DNA from: Deltaproteobacteria bacterium
GTDB taxonomy: Bacteria; Myxococcota_A; Polyangia; Polyangiales; Houyiibacteriaceae
Length of the DNA: 64,000 bases
Reading direction: 5' to 3'
Assembly: GCA_017644045.1 (NCBI GenBank)
Contig: JAEPMI010000004.1
Span: forward strand, 454,014-518,013
The position numbers were made by a program, and so were the translations under genes. Positions 1 through 9,623 of this stretch are shown here, in pieces. Within the stretch, counting starts at the first letter, position 1; each line of letters starts with the position of its first letter. The notes beneath the pieces were generated by a model. It saw nothing but the letters and a program-made list of their open reading frames with translations, was not told the DNA's origin and searched no databases.

Positions 1-30
1 TGGCGATGGGTGGCGAGGGACGAGAACCGC

Positions 31-1080
31 TCAGAGTCCGAGCGCCTCCGCGGCAGCGGCCACCGTCAGCGCGGTCACCTGGCTCGCCCGCTCCGTGTCG
101 AGATTCTCGACCACGTCGTCGCCGTCCCGGCAGTGGTAGGCGCCATAGCGGAACTCGGAGGTGTCCGTGATCATGATGGCGGGGATGTCGGCCAGCCAGA
201 AGGGCGCGTGGTCCGAACGGCGGAGGTCGCTCAGCGAGGGGTTGTCCTTGAGTACGTCCGCGACCTCGATCGGAATCGCCGGCATCCCGATGCGGTCGCC
301 GTAGCGATCGAGTGCGTCGATCGATTCGCCGGCCATCTCGTCGCCGATCAGCGCGATGAAGTCGCCGCGGAAGTCGTTCGCCTCGAGCTCGGCCACGGCG
401 TCGCGGAAGAGCAGCTCGAACCCGTCGGGGAAGCTCTGCGTATCCGGCTCGTCGGCGTAGTAGCCGACCATCTCGAAGTTGAAGAAGACGTCGAAGGTCC
501 GATCGGCGGCCACCTCCCGATCGACGTATGCCTGCGCGCCGATCAAGCCGCGCTCCTCTTCGTCCCAGCACGCGACGACCAAGGTCCGGGGGTAGTCGCG
601 CTGGGAGAGCACGCGCGCGGTCTCGAGGGTGGCCGCGACGCCGCTGGCGTTGTCGTCGGCACCCTGACAGCCGGCGATGTGGTCGTAGTGCGCGCCGACG
701 AGGACACGCCGCTCGGGCTCGGTCGTGCCCTCGCGGACCCCGAGGACGTTCACGCCCGTTCCGTACGCGTGCCGCTCCACCGTGAAACCCAGGTCCTCGA
801 GGGTGTCGGCGCAGCGGTCCTGCACGGCCATCCAGTACGTGGTCTCCGGGACCCGCTCCATCGCGACGAACTCGAGGTCCGTGTCGTACCGGCCGCGGTC
901 GACGCATTGGCTCAGCGCGAGCGGCGACTCGGTGCCGCAATCGGGCAGCGGCCCAGCGTCTTGGCCTCCATCCGTTCCCGAGTCGGGCGGACCGGCGTCC
1001 GTGCTGGAGCCGTCGTCGTCCCCGCAGCTACCGAGAGCGAGGGAGGAGAGGAGAAGCAGTCGAAGGTGCACGCTCGACAA
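31..1080 (-). CDS. M28-family metallopeptidase lipoprotein
   Basis: Predicted zinc aminopeptidase of the M28 (peptidase Q/Y-like) family, exported and lipid-anchored. The N-terminus has a signal sequence ending in LALGSC with the lipidated Cys at about residue 19, followed by an Asp/Gly/Ser-rich linker. Metal-site motifs are visible in order: GAHYDH (residues 129-134), ADDNASG (141-147), CWDEEERGLIGA (171-182) and RRSDHAPFW near the C-terminus, so the site looks complete. The start is a TTG at 1080 behind a close GGGAG; a GTG at 1071 would still give a good signal peptide. It is divergent from nadB with an 81-bp gap. Substrate unknown. Confidence 0.85.
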   Translation of the reverse strand: MSSVHLRLLLLSSLALGSCGDDDGSSTDAGPPDSGTDGGQDAGPLPDCGTESPLALSQCVDRGRYDTDLEFVAMERVPETTYWMAVQDRCADTLEDLGFTVERHAYGTGVNVLGVREGTTEPERRVLVGAHYDHIAGCQGADDNASGVAATLETARVLSQRDYPRTLVVACWDEEERGLIGAQAYVDREVAADRTFDVFFNFEMVGYYADEPDTQSFPDGFELLFRDAVAELEANDFRGDFIALIGDEMAGESIDALDRYGDRIGMPAIPIEVADVLKDNPSLSDLRRSDHAPFWLADIPAIMITDTSEFRYGAYHCRDGDDVVENLDTERASQVTALTVAAAAEALGL

Positions 1081-1161
1081 CTACTCCCTTCTGGCGCCGC
1101 TCACAACGGCCCCTTCGAAGGGCGTCGACTTCTGGGCGAACGCTCCCATACACTCGTCCGA

Positions 1162-2763
1162 ATGCGACGGGAATGCGACATCCTGGTGATCGGCTCCGGC
1201 GTGGCCGGGCTGACCTTCGCGCTCGAGGCGGCGCGCTACGCGAAGGTGACGATCATCACCAAGCGCTCGCGCACCGACTCGGCGACCAACTGGGCGCAGG
1301 GCGGCATCGCGGCGGTGCTCGACCCGGCCGACAGCTTCGACGCCCACGTGGCGGACACGCTGGCGACGGGTGGCGGGCTCTCGCACCCCGAGGTGGTGAA
1401 GCAGGTGGTCGGCGACGGTCCGACGCGCATCCGCGAGCTGATGGAGCTCGGCGCGAAGTTCAGCCGCAACGAGCAGGACGAGCTCGACCTCACCCGCGAG
1501 GGCGGCCACAGCGCGCGGCGGGTGATCCACGCCGGCGACATCACCGGCCGCGAGGTCCAGCGAGCGTTGGTCGCGGCGGTCGAGGAAGCCAACATCGAGA
1601 TCATCGAGGACCACATGGCCTTCGACCTGATCGAGCAGAGCCGCTTCGGCGCATCACGCCGGTCGGTGGTCGGCGCCTACGTGCTCGACGAGAACACCGG
1701 AGAGGTCCACACCTTCGTCGCGCAGGCGACGGTGCTCGCCGCCGGTGGCGCCGGGAAGGTCTACCTCTACACGTCGAACCCGGACGTCGCGACCGGCGAC
1801 GGAGTGGCGATGGCGTACCGGGCCGGCGCGCAGGTGGCGAACATGGAGTTCTTCCAGTTCCATCCGACGAGCCTCTACCACCCGAAGGCCAAGAGCTTCC
1901 TCATCAGCGAGGCCCTCCGCGGCGAAGGCGGCGTGCTGCGGCGCGCGGACGGCTCCGCCTTCATGGAGGAGCACCACGAGATGAAGGATCTCGCGCCGCG
2001 CGACGTGGTCGCCCGCGCGATCGACTACGAGATGAAGAAGTCCGGCGAGGACTCGGTCTTCCTCGACATGACGCACCTCGAGGAGGGCTACGTCGAGGAG
2101 CGCTTTCCGAACATTCACGGGCGCTGCCTCGAGTTCGGCATCGACATGCGCAAGCAGCCGATCCCGGTGGTGCCCGCGGCGCACTACATGTGCGGCGGCG
2201 TGATCGTCGATCCGGAAGGGCGGACCAGTCTGCCGGGGCTCTGGGCGATCGGAGAGGTCACCTGCTCCGGTCTGCACGGCGCGAACCGCCTGGCCTCGAA
2301 CTCGCTGCTCGAAGGTCTGGTCTACGGCTACCGGGTCGCCAAGGCGCTCGAGAACGTCGAGGAGCGGGTGCTGCCCGGGAAGATCCCGGACTGGGACATC
2401 GGCTCCGCCGTGCCCAGCGACGAGGCGGTCGTCGTCACGCAGAACTGGGACGAGATTCGCCGCTTCATGTGGAACTACGTGGGCATCGTTCGGGGCGACA
2501 AGCGGCTCCGCCGCGCGGCGCGGCGCATCGCTCTGCTGAAGGAAGAGATCCGCGAGTACTACTGGGCCCACCTCGTGAACCGCGACATGCTGGAGCTGCG
2601 CAACATCGCCGACGTGGCGGACCTGATCATCCAGTGCGCGATCGCTCGCAAGGAGAGCCGCGGGCTGCACTACACGCTCGACTACCCCGACACCGACGAC
2701 GCCTACGCGGACGACACCGTGATCGAGCGCGGCGTGCCGGCGCGCGTGCGTCAGCGGGGCTGA
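1162..2763 (+). CDS. nadB: L-aspartate oxidase
   Basis: FAD-dependent oxidase converting L-aspartate to iminoaspartate, the first step of de novo NAD synthesis. The 533-aa product matches the usual NadB length. The Rossmann motif GSGVAG lies at residues 11-16, NWAQGGIAAV follows, then EGGHSARRVIHAGDITGREV, HPTSLY at about 234, and the C-terminal signature GEVTCSGLHGANRLASNSLLEG. The long open frame extends upstream to position 10, but homology to NadB begins at the ATG at 1162, so the upstream part is a GC-bias extension. nadA and nadC are not in the window. It is followed closely by a lipase-like gene that may be cotranscribed. Confidence 0.95.
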   Translation: MRRECDILVIGSGVAGLTFALEAARYAKVTIITKRSRTDSATNWAQGGIAAVLDPADSFDAHVADTLATGGGLSHPEVVKQVVGDGPTRIRELMELGAKFSRNEQDELDLTREGGHSARRVIHAGDITGREVQRALVAAVEEANIEIIEDHMAFDLIEQSRFGASRRSVVGAYVLDENTGEVHTFVAQATVLAAGGAGKVYLYTSNPDVATGDGVAMAYRAGAQVANMEFFQFHPTSLYHPKAKSFLISEALRGEGGVLRRADGSAFMEEHHEMKDLAPRDVVARAIDYEMKKSGEDSVFLDMTHLEEGYVEERFPNIHGRCLEFGIDMRKQPIPVVPAAHYMCGGVIVDPEGRTSLPGLWAIGEVTCSGLHGANRLASNSLLEGLVYGYRVAKALENVEERVLPGKIPDWDIGSAVPSDEAVVVTQNWDEIRRFMWNYVGIVRGDKRLRRAARRIALLKEEIREYYWAHLVNRDMLELRNIADVADLIIQCAIARKESRGLHYTLDYPDTDDAYADDTVIERGVPARVRQRG

Positions 2764-2767
2764 CCCC

Positions 2768-3619
2768 ATTCGCTGGGGGCTGCTGCTGGCGTTGCTCGTG
2801 GCCTGCGGCGGCGCGGCCCGAACGGACACGCTTCGCTCACCCCTCGACGTCACGGAGCTCGACGGACTCGGGCGCTGTGACGAACGGGTGGGCGCATCGA
2901 TCGAACGCGGCCGACCGCTGACGATCCTCGTCCACGGCAACCACGCGGCGGTCGACGCCTTCGCCGAGCTGGCGGCGGCGTTGGAGAGCGAAGGCGACCA
3001 GGTCGTCTGCTATCGGTGGCGCGAGGGCGGTCGGCTGACGTATGCCGCGGAGGACCTTCGCGAGGCGCTCGAGGCGCTCGACGCGCTGGAGCTCCCCCGG
3101 GTTCGGGTGCTCGGCCACAGCCTCGGCGGGTTGGCGGCGCGACGTTCGCTGACGACCGAGCTCGGCGAGCCCCTCGAGACCCCGATGGAGCTGGTCACGG
3201 TGGCGACGCCCTTCGCCGGGGTGCGGTCCGCCAGGACCTGCGGCCTGGTGTGGGCGCGGGTACTCTCGCTCGGTGCCGTCGGCTCGATCTGTCGTCGCCT
3301 CGCGCGCGGCGCGAAGTGGCGGGACATCCATCCGAGCGCGTCACTGATCCGCGAGCCCGGCGAGCTCGGCCCCTGGGTGCGGCGGCACGTGCACGTGATC
3401 ACCGCGGAGCACGGCCACTGCCGGCGTCGAGCGCCCGACGGGCGCTGCGCGAAGGACGACCACGTCTTCGACGTGGACGAGCAGGCGACCACCCACGTGG
3501 AAGATGCACGAATCGAAGCGCACGAGATCGACGCAGGCCACGGCGCGGTGGTCATGAACCCGGAGGCCATCGCGTCGGTGCTGCGGCTGCTCTCGGGGTC
3601 GGCGGTCGGCGATCGGTAG
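2768..3619 (+). CDS. alpha/beta-hydrolase (lipase-like) lipoprotein
   Basis: Predicted exported esterase/lipase-fold protein. It shows the oxyanion strand ILVHGN, the nucleophile elbow GHSLGG (Ser at about residue 118) and a plausible catalytic His in IDAGHGAVVMNPE. The usual TTG start at 2792 would truncate the signal peptide; reading from an ATT at 2768 gives MRWGLLLALLVACGG, a clean lipobox, so the start is uncertain (2768 or 2792). The gene begins 4 bp after nadB stops. Oddly, the final codons (LLSGSAVGDR-stop) lie inside a GTCGGCGATCGG tandem repeat, suggesting the repeat has encroached on or replaced the natural 3' end. Substrate not predictable. Confidence 0.75.
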   Translation: MRWGLLLALLVACGGAARTDTLRSPLDVTELDGLGRCDERVGASIERGRPLTILVHGNHAAVDAFAELAAALESEGDQVVCYRWREGGRLTYAAEDLREALEALDALELPRVRVLGHSLGGLAARRSLTTELGEPLETPMELVTVATPFAGVRSARTCGLVWARVLSLGAVGSICRRLARGAKWRDIHPSASLIREPGELGPWVRRHVHVITAEHGHCRRRAPDGRCAKDDHVFDVDEQATTHVEDARIEAHEIDAGHGAVVMNPEAIASVLRLLSGSAVGDR

Positions 3620-3716
3620 TCGGCGGTCGGTTCTCGGAGTCGGGTCGGCGGTCGGCGGTCGGCGGTCGGCGGCCGGCGGCGCGGCCAATCGCCGGGCGGC
3701 GCGGCCAATCGCCGGG
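3598..3716. repeat. GGTCGGCGATCGG-type tandem repeats
   Basis: A low-complexity patch that begins inside the last codons of the lipase-like gene and runs into the intergenic region. It is made of degenerate GTCGGCGGTCGGCGATCGG units and ends with two tandem 20-bp units containing GCGGCCAATCGCCGGG (about 3677-3696 and 3697-3716). The same core word recurs in frame inside the genes at 15157 and 58694. Together with the inverted-repeat element at 3712-3940 it fills most of the 356-bp gap between genes, where I see no coding potential. Confidence 0.7.
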
Positions 3717-3940
3717 GACGATCGTCTTCTTGTGCGTCTTTCCACCCGCTCGAGGTGCGCGCACCCCATGATTTCACGGGCGATCGCTCATGGCTCACAG
3801 GGACGATCGTCTTCTTTGTATTCATGTTCGACCCAAAACGACGAACAAGAAGACGATCGTCCCCGGCCCGTGTGCGCGAGAGCTCGGTGGTGGCGGGTGT
3901 TCGCGGAGAACAAGACGCACAAGAAGACGATCGTCCCCGG
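3712..3940. repeat. MITE-like element with perfect 29-bp inverted ends
   Basis: The first 29 bases (3712-3740) are the exact reverse complement of 3912-3940. Nested inside is a second inverted pair (3800-3816 and 3847-3863). All four arms share the 17-bp core GGGACGATCGTCTTCTT, whose centre GACGATCGTC is itself palindromic. The interior contains an AT-richer stretch around 3815-3850. The element has no ORF of its own. The pattern would fit a non-autonomous mobile element or a compound REP-like structure; no target-site duplication is obvious, so the class is not settled. Confidence 0.7.
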
Positions 3941-3975
3941 CTGCAGAGCGGCTTTGGCCTGAGGTGAAGCCTGCT

Positions 3976-4608
3976 ATGGTCCGCGCCGCTATGCGTCGGC
4001 GTCTCATGGGTGGGCTCGATCTCTTTCTCGCGCTCCTGCTGCTCGCGGGGGTGTGGATCGCCCTCCCCGTCCGCTGGTGGCCGATGGATGTCGGCATGAC
4101 GCTGGTCGCGCTGCTGCTCGGCGTCGCCGGCTTCGGGCTCTACCGGGGCGCCGCCTGGGGCGAACGCGTGGGCAAGGCGGTCGCCGTGTTCACGCTGGTC
4201 GTGGGCTGCGGGCTGGCGACCACGCTCGCGTTCACCGCGGCAGGATTGGTCGGGCTCTACGGCCCTGTCGGCCAGGGCGGCGCGATCATCCTGACGGTGT
4301 CGGCGTTCCTGGTGCTTCCCTACCTGGTCGTGTTTCCGGCGGCGCAGCTCTACTTCCTGCTGCCGAGCTCAACGAAGGCCGACGCCGAGAGCCGAGAGCC
4401 GAAGGCCGACGCCGAGAGCCGAGAGCCGAAGGCCGACTCCGAGCGCCGAGAGCCGAAGGCCGACTCCGACAGCCGAGAGCCGAAGGCCGACTCCGACAGC
4501 CGAGAGCCGAAGGCCGACTCCGACAGCCGAGAGCCGAAGGCCGACTCCGACAGCCGAGAGTCGAAGGCCGAAGCCGAAGCCGAAGCCGACGCCGAAGAGA
4601 AGCCATGA
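3976..4608 (+). CDS. four-helix membrane protein with 9-residue C-terminal repeats
   Basis: About 210 aa. The first 130 residues form four hydrophobic segments (near residues 14-32, 38-56, 65-92 and 100-128), so this is an inner-membrane protein. The C-terminal cytoplasmic or periplasmic tail is a run of seven 9-residue units of the type KADSDSREP, ending in a Glu/Ala-rich stretch. The start at 3976 is chosen because GAGGTGAAG sits 9 nt upstream; an ATG at 3991 is the alternative. The stop overlaps the start of the next gene (ATGA), implying translational coupling. No family recognised. Confidence 0.75.
   Translation: MVRAAMRRRLMGGLDLFLALLLLAGVWIALPVRWWPMDVGMTLVALLLGVAGFGLYRGAAWGERVGKAVAVFTLVVGCGLATTLAFTAAGLVGLYGPVGQGGAIILTVSAFLVLPYLVVFPAAQLYFLLPSSTKADAESREPKADAESREPKADSERREPKADSDSREPKADSDSREPKADSDSREPKADSDSRESKAEAEAEADAEEKP
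4375..4563 (+). repeat. seven tandem 27-bp coding repeats
   Basis: Seven contiguous 27-bp units (each starting AAGGCCGAC and containing AGCCGAGAGCC) with no indels encode KAD-x-x-SREP nonapeptides. The last four units are nearly identical, indicating recent slippage expansion. The period equals that of repeat blocks in two other genes of this window. Confidence 0.85.
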
Positions 4609-6389
4609 ACCGAAAGAACCTCGTCCTCGCGGTTCTCGGCTGGGCGGCGCTCACCCTCTTCTGCTCGCTGACGGTCCGTGCGATCACGCGCATCGATCCC
4701 GCGCCGATGCCCGAGCCCGACCTCGCCGCATGGGCGCTCGAACGGCTCGACGCGGAACGCCTCGGTCAGGATCCGCCGGACGCGCCGGGCGCCTACGACG
4801 CCGAAGGACCGATCGTGGTCACCGCCTGGGCCCGCGGCGGCATCCTCGAGCGTCATGTCGGGGGCCCCGATCTGGTCGACACCGTCACCGACGCGGCGGC
4901 CCACTTCGCCGAGGAGCTCCACACGGATCCCGACTGGCAGCCCGGCGCGAATCCGCCCGTCCGCTTCACCGTCGAGGTCGGCCTCGGCGAGGCCATCTTC
5001 CTCCCGGCCATCCCCTACCTCCGCGAGCTCTCCCTCGTTCCGCGCCACGAAGGCATCGTCGTCCGCGCGGGCGACGACATGGCGATCCTCAGCCCCGAGG
5101 AGCTGCTCGCCTACGGCGCCTACGACAGCGGTATCCCCACGCCCGTCCCCGACCTCGGGCTCGGTGCACCGGTCGACGCGCTCATCGGTCGCCTCGCGCG
5201 CGACCTCGGCGAGGAGCCGGACGGGGTCACGGCCCGCCGCATCCGCATGGGCACCATCGGTCCCTCCGAGTACCCGATCGACGTCGAGGTCACCGAGGAG
5301 TCGCTCCGCCAGGCGTCGGTCGAGGGCGCCCAGTTCCTCTTGCGCCATCAGCACATCGACGGCTCGTGGACCTACGTCTACGACGGCAGCACCGGCCGCG
5401 ACCGGCCCGCCGGCTACAACATCCCGCGGCACTCGGGCACCACCTACTTCATCGCTCAGGTCGACCGCTACGTCGGCATGCCCGAAGCGCGTGAGGGCGC
5501 GCTCAAGGCCCTCCGCTGGATCCAGCGCCACCGCATCGGCCGCTGCGGCGACAACCCGTGCGTGGTCGATCGGGGCCGCGTCGACGTCGGCTCCGCCGCG
5601 CTCACCGTGGTCGCCGCAACCGAGGTGCTCGCCAAGGAAGACGACCCGCTCGCGCGCCGACTCGCCGAGGGCCTCACCGGATTCCTCCGCGCGCAGCAGC
5701 GCGATGATGGCGAGCTCATGCACGAGTACGACCTCGCCGCGCAGGCGCCGATCGACGTGCAGCACATGTACTACTCGGGCGAGGCCGCCTTCGCGCTCCT
5801 CAAGGCCCACGAGGTGCTCGGCGACGAGCGCGACCTCGAAGCGGCCGAGAAGCTCATGGGCCACCTCACCGGCGCCGGCTGGGACTTCCTCGGCAGCCGC
5901 TACTACTACGGCGAGGAGCACTGGACCTGCATCGCCGCCGGCGAGGCGCGCGGCCGCATCGACATCCCCGAGGCCACCGACTTCTGCCGTCGCTGGTACG
6001 AGTGGAACGACCAGCTCCAGTACCGCGAGGGCGCCACCCCCTGGCCGGTGGCGGGCGCCTTCGGCGTCGGGCCGGTCGTCGTCCCCCGTCTCACCCCCGT
6101 CGGCTCGCGGACCGAGGCGTTCGTCGGCACCTACCTGCTCATGCAGCACGAGGGCATGGAGACCGACGGCGTCCGCGGAGTGGTCGAGCGCGGCCTCGGC
6201 CAGCTCCTCCGTTGGCGCTGGGCGCCGGGTCCGACCCACCACTTCGCCGACCCGGCGGCGGCCCAGGGCGGTCTCCCCGGCAGCCCGGTCGATCTGACGA
6301 GCCGCAACGACTTCGTGCAACACGCGGGCAGCGCGTGGATCCGCTGGGCCGATGTGCTCCGGCAGGAGCGGGAGGGCACGGATGAGTGA
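4605..6389 (+). CDS. membrane-anchored protein with terpenoid-cyclase-like toroid domain
   Basis: 594 aa. Residues about 6-26 form a single N-terminal hydrophobic anchor or uncleaved signal. From about residue 230 the sequence resembles alpha/alpha-toroid (prenyltransferase/squalene-cyclase-like) repeats, with QFLLRHQHIDGSWTYVYDG near 240-260 followed by helical repeats such as ALKALRWIQRHR and GLTGFLRAQQRDDGELMHEY. No DXDD or other cyclase catalytic motif is evident, so enzymatic activity is not claimed; toroid domains also occur in peptidase-like and binding proteins. The region at 60-220 is unassigned. It is coupled to both neighbours by overlapping start/stop codons. Confidence 0.7.
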   Translation: MNRKNLVLAVLGWAALTLFCSLTVRAITRIDPAPMPEPDLAAWALERLDAERLGQDPPDAPGAYDAEGPIVVTAWARGGILERHVGGPDLVDTVTDAAAHFAEELHTDPDWQPGANPPVRFTVEVGLGEAIFLPAIPYLRELSLVPRHEGIVVRAGDDMAILSPEELLAYGAYDSGIPTPVPDLGLGAPVDALIGRLARDLGEEPDGVTARRIRMGTIGPSEYPIDVEVTEESLRQASVEGAQFLLRHQHIDGSWTYVYDGSTGRDRPAGYNIPRHSGTTYFIAQVDRYVGMPEAREGALKALRWIQRHRIGRCGDNPCVVDRGRVDVGSAALTVVAATEVLAKEDDPLARRLAEGLTGFLRAQQRDDGELMHEYDLAAQAPIDVQHMYYSGEAAFALLKAHEVLGDERDLEAAEKLMGHLTGAGWDFLGSRYYYGEEHWTCIAAGEARGRIDIPEATDFCRRWYEWNDQLQYREGATPWPVAGAFGVGPVVVPRLTPVGSRTEAFVGTYLLMQHEGMETDGVRGVVERGLGQLLRWRWAPGPTHHFADPAAAQGGLPGSPVDLTSRNDFVQHAGSAWIRWADVLRQEREGTDE

Positions 6390-6888
6390 CGCGCCCGAGC
6401 AGCCGACGAAGAAGAAGAACGGACCGGCCAGCATGGCGATGGTCGTGCTCGGCGCGCTGATCGTCGTCCCGATGGTCCTGCTGGTCGACTGCGGCCACAC
6501 CGAGGGTCAGATGGTCGTCGAGGGTGGCCCGCACGGCGACTTCGTCTTCGAGGCGACCGACTGCCACGGGCTGGTGCCCTACGGCAGCTTCGGCGCCAAC
6601 GTCCACGGCACCGGTCACGATGACGGAGCGGTCTACGTGGTGGTGGACCCGATCACCCGAGCCCCACGAGTGCAGCTCGAGGTCCCTGGCTCCTGCCAGA
6701 ACCGCGACGGCACGAATTGCACGATCTTCCAGGTGCCGGAGGCGGCCTGCACCACCTTCGAGGCGACCGTGGAGAACACTGGAGTCATCGTGAACGACGT
6801 CCGCCTGGTGAAGGGCCACGCCGCCCTCGAGTGCACCCTCGACGACGGAACGAAGGTCTCCGGACGAGTGGAGTTCGACGGCTGCTGA
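6382..6888 (+). CDS. single-pass membrane protein, unknown function
   Basis: 168 aa, third gene of the 3976-6888 operon; its ATG lies 8 bp before the end of the toroid-domain gene. A short charged N-terminus (SDAPEQPTKKKNG) precedes one hydrophobic segment at about residues 15-35. The remaining 130 residues look exported and beta-rich, with five or six Cys (DCGH, TDCHG, GSCQNRDGTNC, EAACTTF, LECTL, DGC) suited to disulfides outside the cytoplasm. No family recognised. Its job is probably linked to the toroid protein through co-expression. Confidence 0.7.
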   Translation: MSDAPEQPTKKKNGPASMAMVVLGALIVVPMVLLVDCGHTEGQMVVEGGPHGDFVFEATDCHGLVPYGSFGANVHGTGHDDGAVYVVVDPITRAPRVQLEVPGSCQNRDGTNCTIFQVPEAACTTFEATVENTGVIVNDVRLVKGHAALECTLDDGTKVSGRVEFDGC

Positions 6889-6924
6889 GCGCCGACCCCC
6901 GAGAGGGCCTTTCACCCTCCCCGA

Positions 6925-6960
6925 CCAGTGTTTGACACCGGTCGCCCCCACGATTACCAC
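6925..6960 (+). promoter_or_regulatory. metK sigma-70-type promoter with overlapping dyad
   Basis: A consensus -35 TTGACA is at 6932-6937, with a weaker -10 candidate (TTACCA/TACCAC) at about 6954-6960. The -35 lies in an imperfect inverted repeat, CCAGTGT-TTG-ACACCGG (6925-6941, 6 of 7 pairs), so a repressor or activator could act here. The following ~70-nt leader has a short GCGCC-TCCG-GGCGC hairpin but nothing I recognise as a SAM or SAH riboswitch. Confidence 0.45.
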
Positions 6961-7038
6961 CCGAGCGCTGCCCTCCGTGGCGAGCGAAATTCCGCGCCTC
7001 CGGGCGCTTCCCACAGCAAAGCGAGATAGGGACACTCA

Positions 7039-8309
<1,271 letters not shown>

Positions 8310-8313
<4 letters not shown>

Positions 8314-9047
8314 AGGTCGTCTTCGTCGGCGCGACGAAGGGCATGGGCCTCGCGCTCGCCAGGAAGCTGGCCGAGCGCGGGGAACGGCTCTTCCTGCTCG
8401 GGCGCGACGAGGGCTCCCTCGACGCCACCGCCCGGGATCTCGAGGTTCGGGGAGCCACTGGCTCCGTGGGCCACGGTCCGCTGGACCTCGAGGACCCGGA
8501 TGGCTTCGGCCCGGCGCTCGACGCCGCGAGCGAAGCGCTCGGTGGCTTCGACACCCTGGTGATCACCGCCGGTCTCTTCGCGACCCAGGAAGACCTCGAG
8601 GCCGACCCGGCGCTCGCCGAGCGGCTGACCCGGATCAACTTCACCAACACCGTCGTCCTCTGCGAGCACGCCAAGCAGCGTTTGCTGGACAACGGCGGCG
8701 GCACCCTCTGCGTCTTCAGCTCCGTCGCCGGCGAGCGCGGCCGCAAGCCGGTCGTGATCTACGGCGCGAGCAAGGCGGGCCTCAGCGCCTACCTCGAAGG
8801 CCTCGACCACAAGCACCGAGCCGACGGCCTGAAGGTCGTGACGGTGAAGCCCGGCTTCGTGAAGACCGGCATGACCGCCGGCCTCAAGCCTCCGCCCTTC
8901 GCCGGCGAGCCCGACGAGGTCGCCGACATCGTCGTCGGCGCCATCGACCGCGGCGACCCCGTCGTCTACGCACCCGGCGCCTGGGCGCTCGTCATGGCGG
9001 TCATCCGCCGACTCCCGCGCGCCATCATGCGCCGCGTCGGCTTCTAG
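8310..9047 (+). CDS. short-chain dehydrogenase/reductase
   Basis: 245-aa SDR. The cofactor loop is [14 protein letters not shown] at residues 7-20, and an Arg follows strand 2 (LLGRDEGSL), suggesting NADP(H). The catalytic Ser lies in CVFSSVAG and the YxxxK motif in YGASKAG. The start is a GTG whose last two bases are part of the metK TGA, so translation is coupled to metK. The C-terminal [18 protein letters not shown] is common in SDRs acting on lipidic substrates, which is suggestive only. Substrate unknown. The stop overlaps that of the convergent yaeQ-like gene. Confidence 0.85.
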
Positions 9048-9586
9048 GCACTCGCCGACAGCTGCCCGGGCACGGTCTCGAGGACCGTGCCTGCGATGGT
9101 CACGTAGAGGCTGCCCTCGTTCCGTAGCACCTCCCACTGGTTCTTCCGGTCGAGGGTCTCGACCAGCCTCGCCACGAACGCGGCTTCGAAGGCCACCACG
9201 CGAACTTCGTCTCCGCGGTGCACCTTCCCCGACCCGAGATCCGCCAGCAGCCCCGCCGGATCCTTGTGCGTGTATACGGCGACGTCGTCCGCCTGCTTCG
9301 TGATCTTGTGCAGCCGCTCCGGCGCCGGGTGACCGATCTCCACCCAGAGCGCGATGGTGCCGTGCTCGCCCGGCGCCGAGAGGGCCGGGTCCTCGGGCGT
9401 GCTGATGCCGCGGCCGAAGGCGAGCCCTTCGCGGTGCTCGAGCGCCATCGCGAGCACCCGCGTCACCATGTGCTCGTCGGTCTCCGAAGGGTGCCGCGCG
9501 ACGCGCAGCTCGAGCGCGTCGTAGACCCCACGGTCCACGTCCGAGAGGTTCAGCTCGAAGCGGAAGATCGTCGCGGTGAGCGCCAT
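9044..9586 (-). CDS. yaeQ: YaeQ-family protein
   Basis: 180 aa beginning MALTATIFRFELNLSDVDR, the characteristic YaeQ N-terminus, which is why the internal ATG at 9586 is preferred over the longer open frame. YaeQ proteins have a PD-(D/E)XK nuclease-like fold but no firmly established activity. Conserved-looking features include HPSETDEHMVTRVLAMALEH, LWVEIGHPAPERLHKITKQADDV and VYTHKD. The gene ends convergently with the SDR gene, with a 4-bp overlap of the 3' ends. Cytoplasmic. Confidence 0.88.
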   Translation of the reverse strand: MALTATIFRFELNLSDVDRGVYDALELRVARHPSETDEHMVTRVLAMALEHREGLAFGRGISTPEDPALSAPGEHGTIALWVEIGHPAPERLHKITKQADDVAVYTHKDPAGLLADLGSGKVHRGDEVRVVAFEAAFVARLVETLDRKNQWEVLRNEGSLYVTIAGTVLETVPGQLSASA

Positions 9587-9623
9587 GGCGGCGATGCTCT
9601 CACAGCCGACGCGCGCCGGGGGC

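Noticed and set aside
10-1161. Long N-terminal extension of the nadB frame
   Set aside because: It overlaps the peptidase gene on the other strand and has no NadB similarity; the NadB homology begins at 1162.
3712-3940. CRISPR-like array
   Set aside because: Copies are in opposite orientations at irregular spacing and the outer pair is a single inverted repeat, not direct repeats with spacers.
4375-4563. CRISPR-like direct repeats
   Set aside because: Units are contiguous without spacers and are coding in frame.
4350-6500. 716-aa open frame on the minus strand
   Set aside because: Antisense to the toroid-domain gene with a low-complexity Arg/Glu-type composition; a GC-bias shadow.
6889-7038. 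SAM riboswitch in front of metK
   Set aside because: No conserved SAM-I, SAM-II or SAH consensus was recognised; only a short hairpin and a promoter-like dyad are visible.
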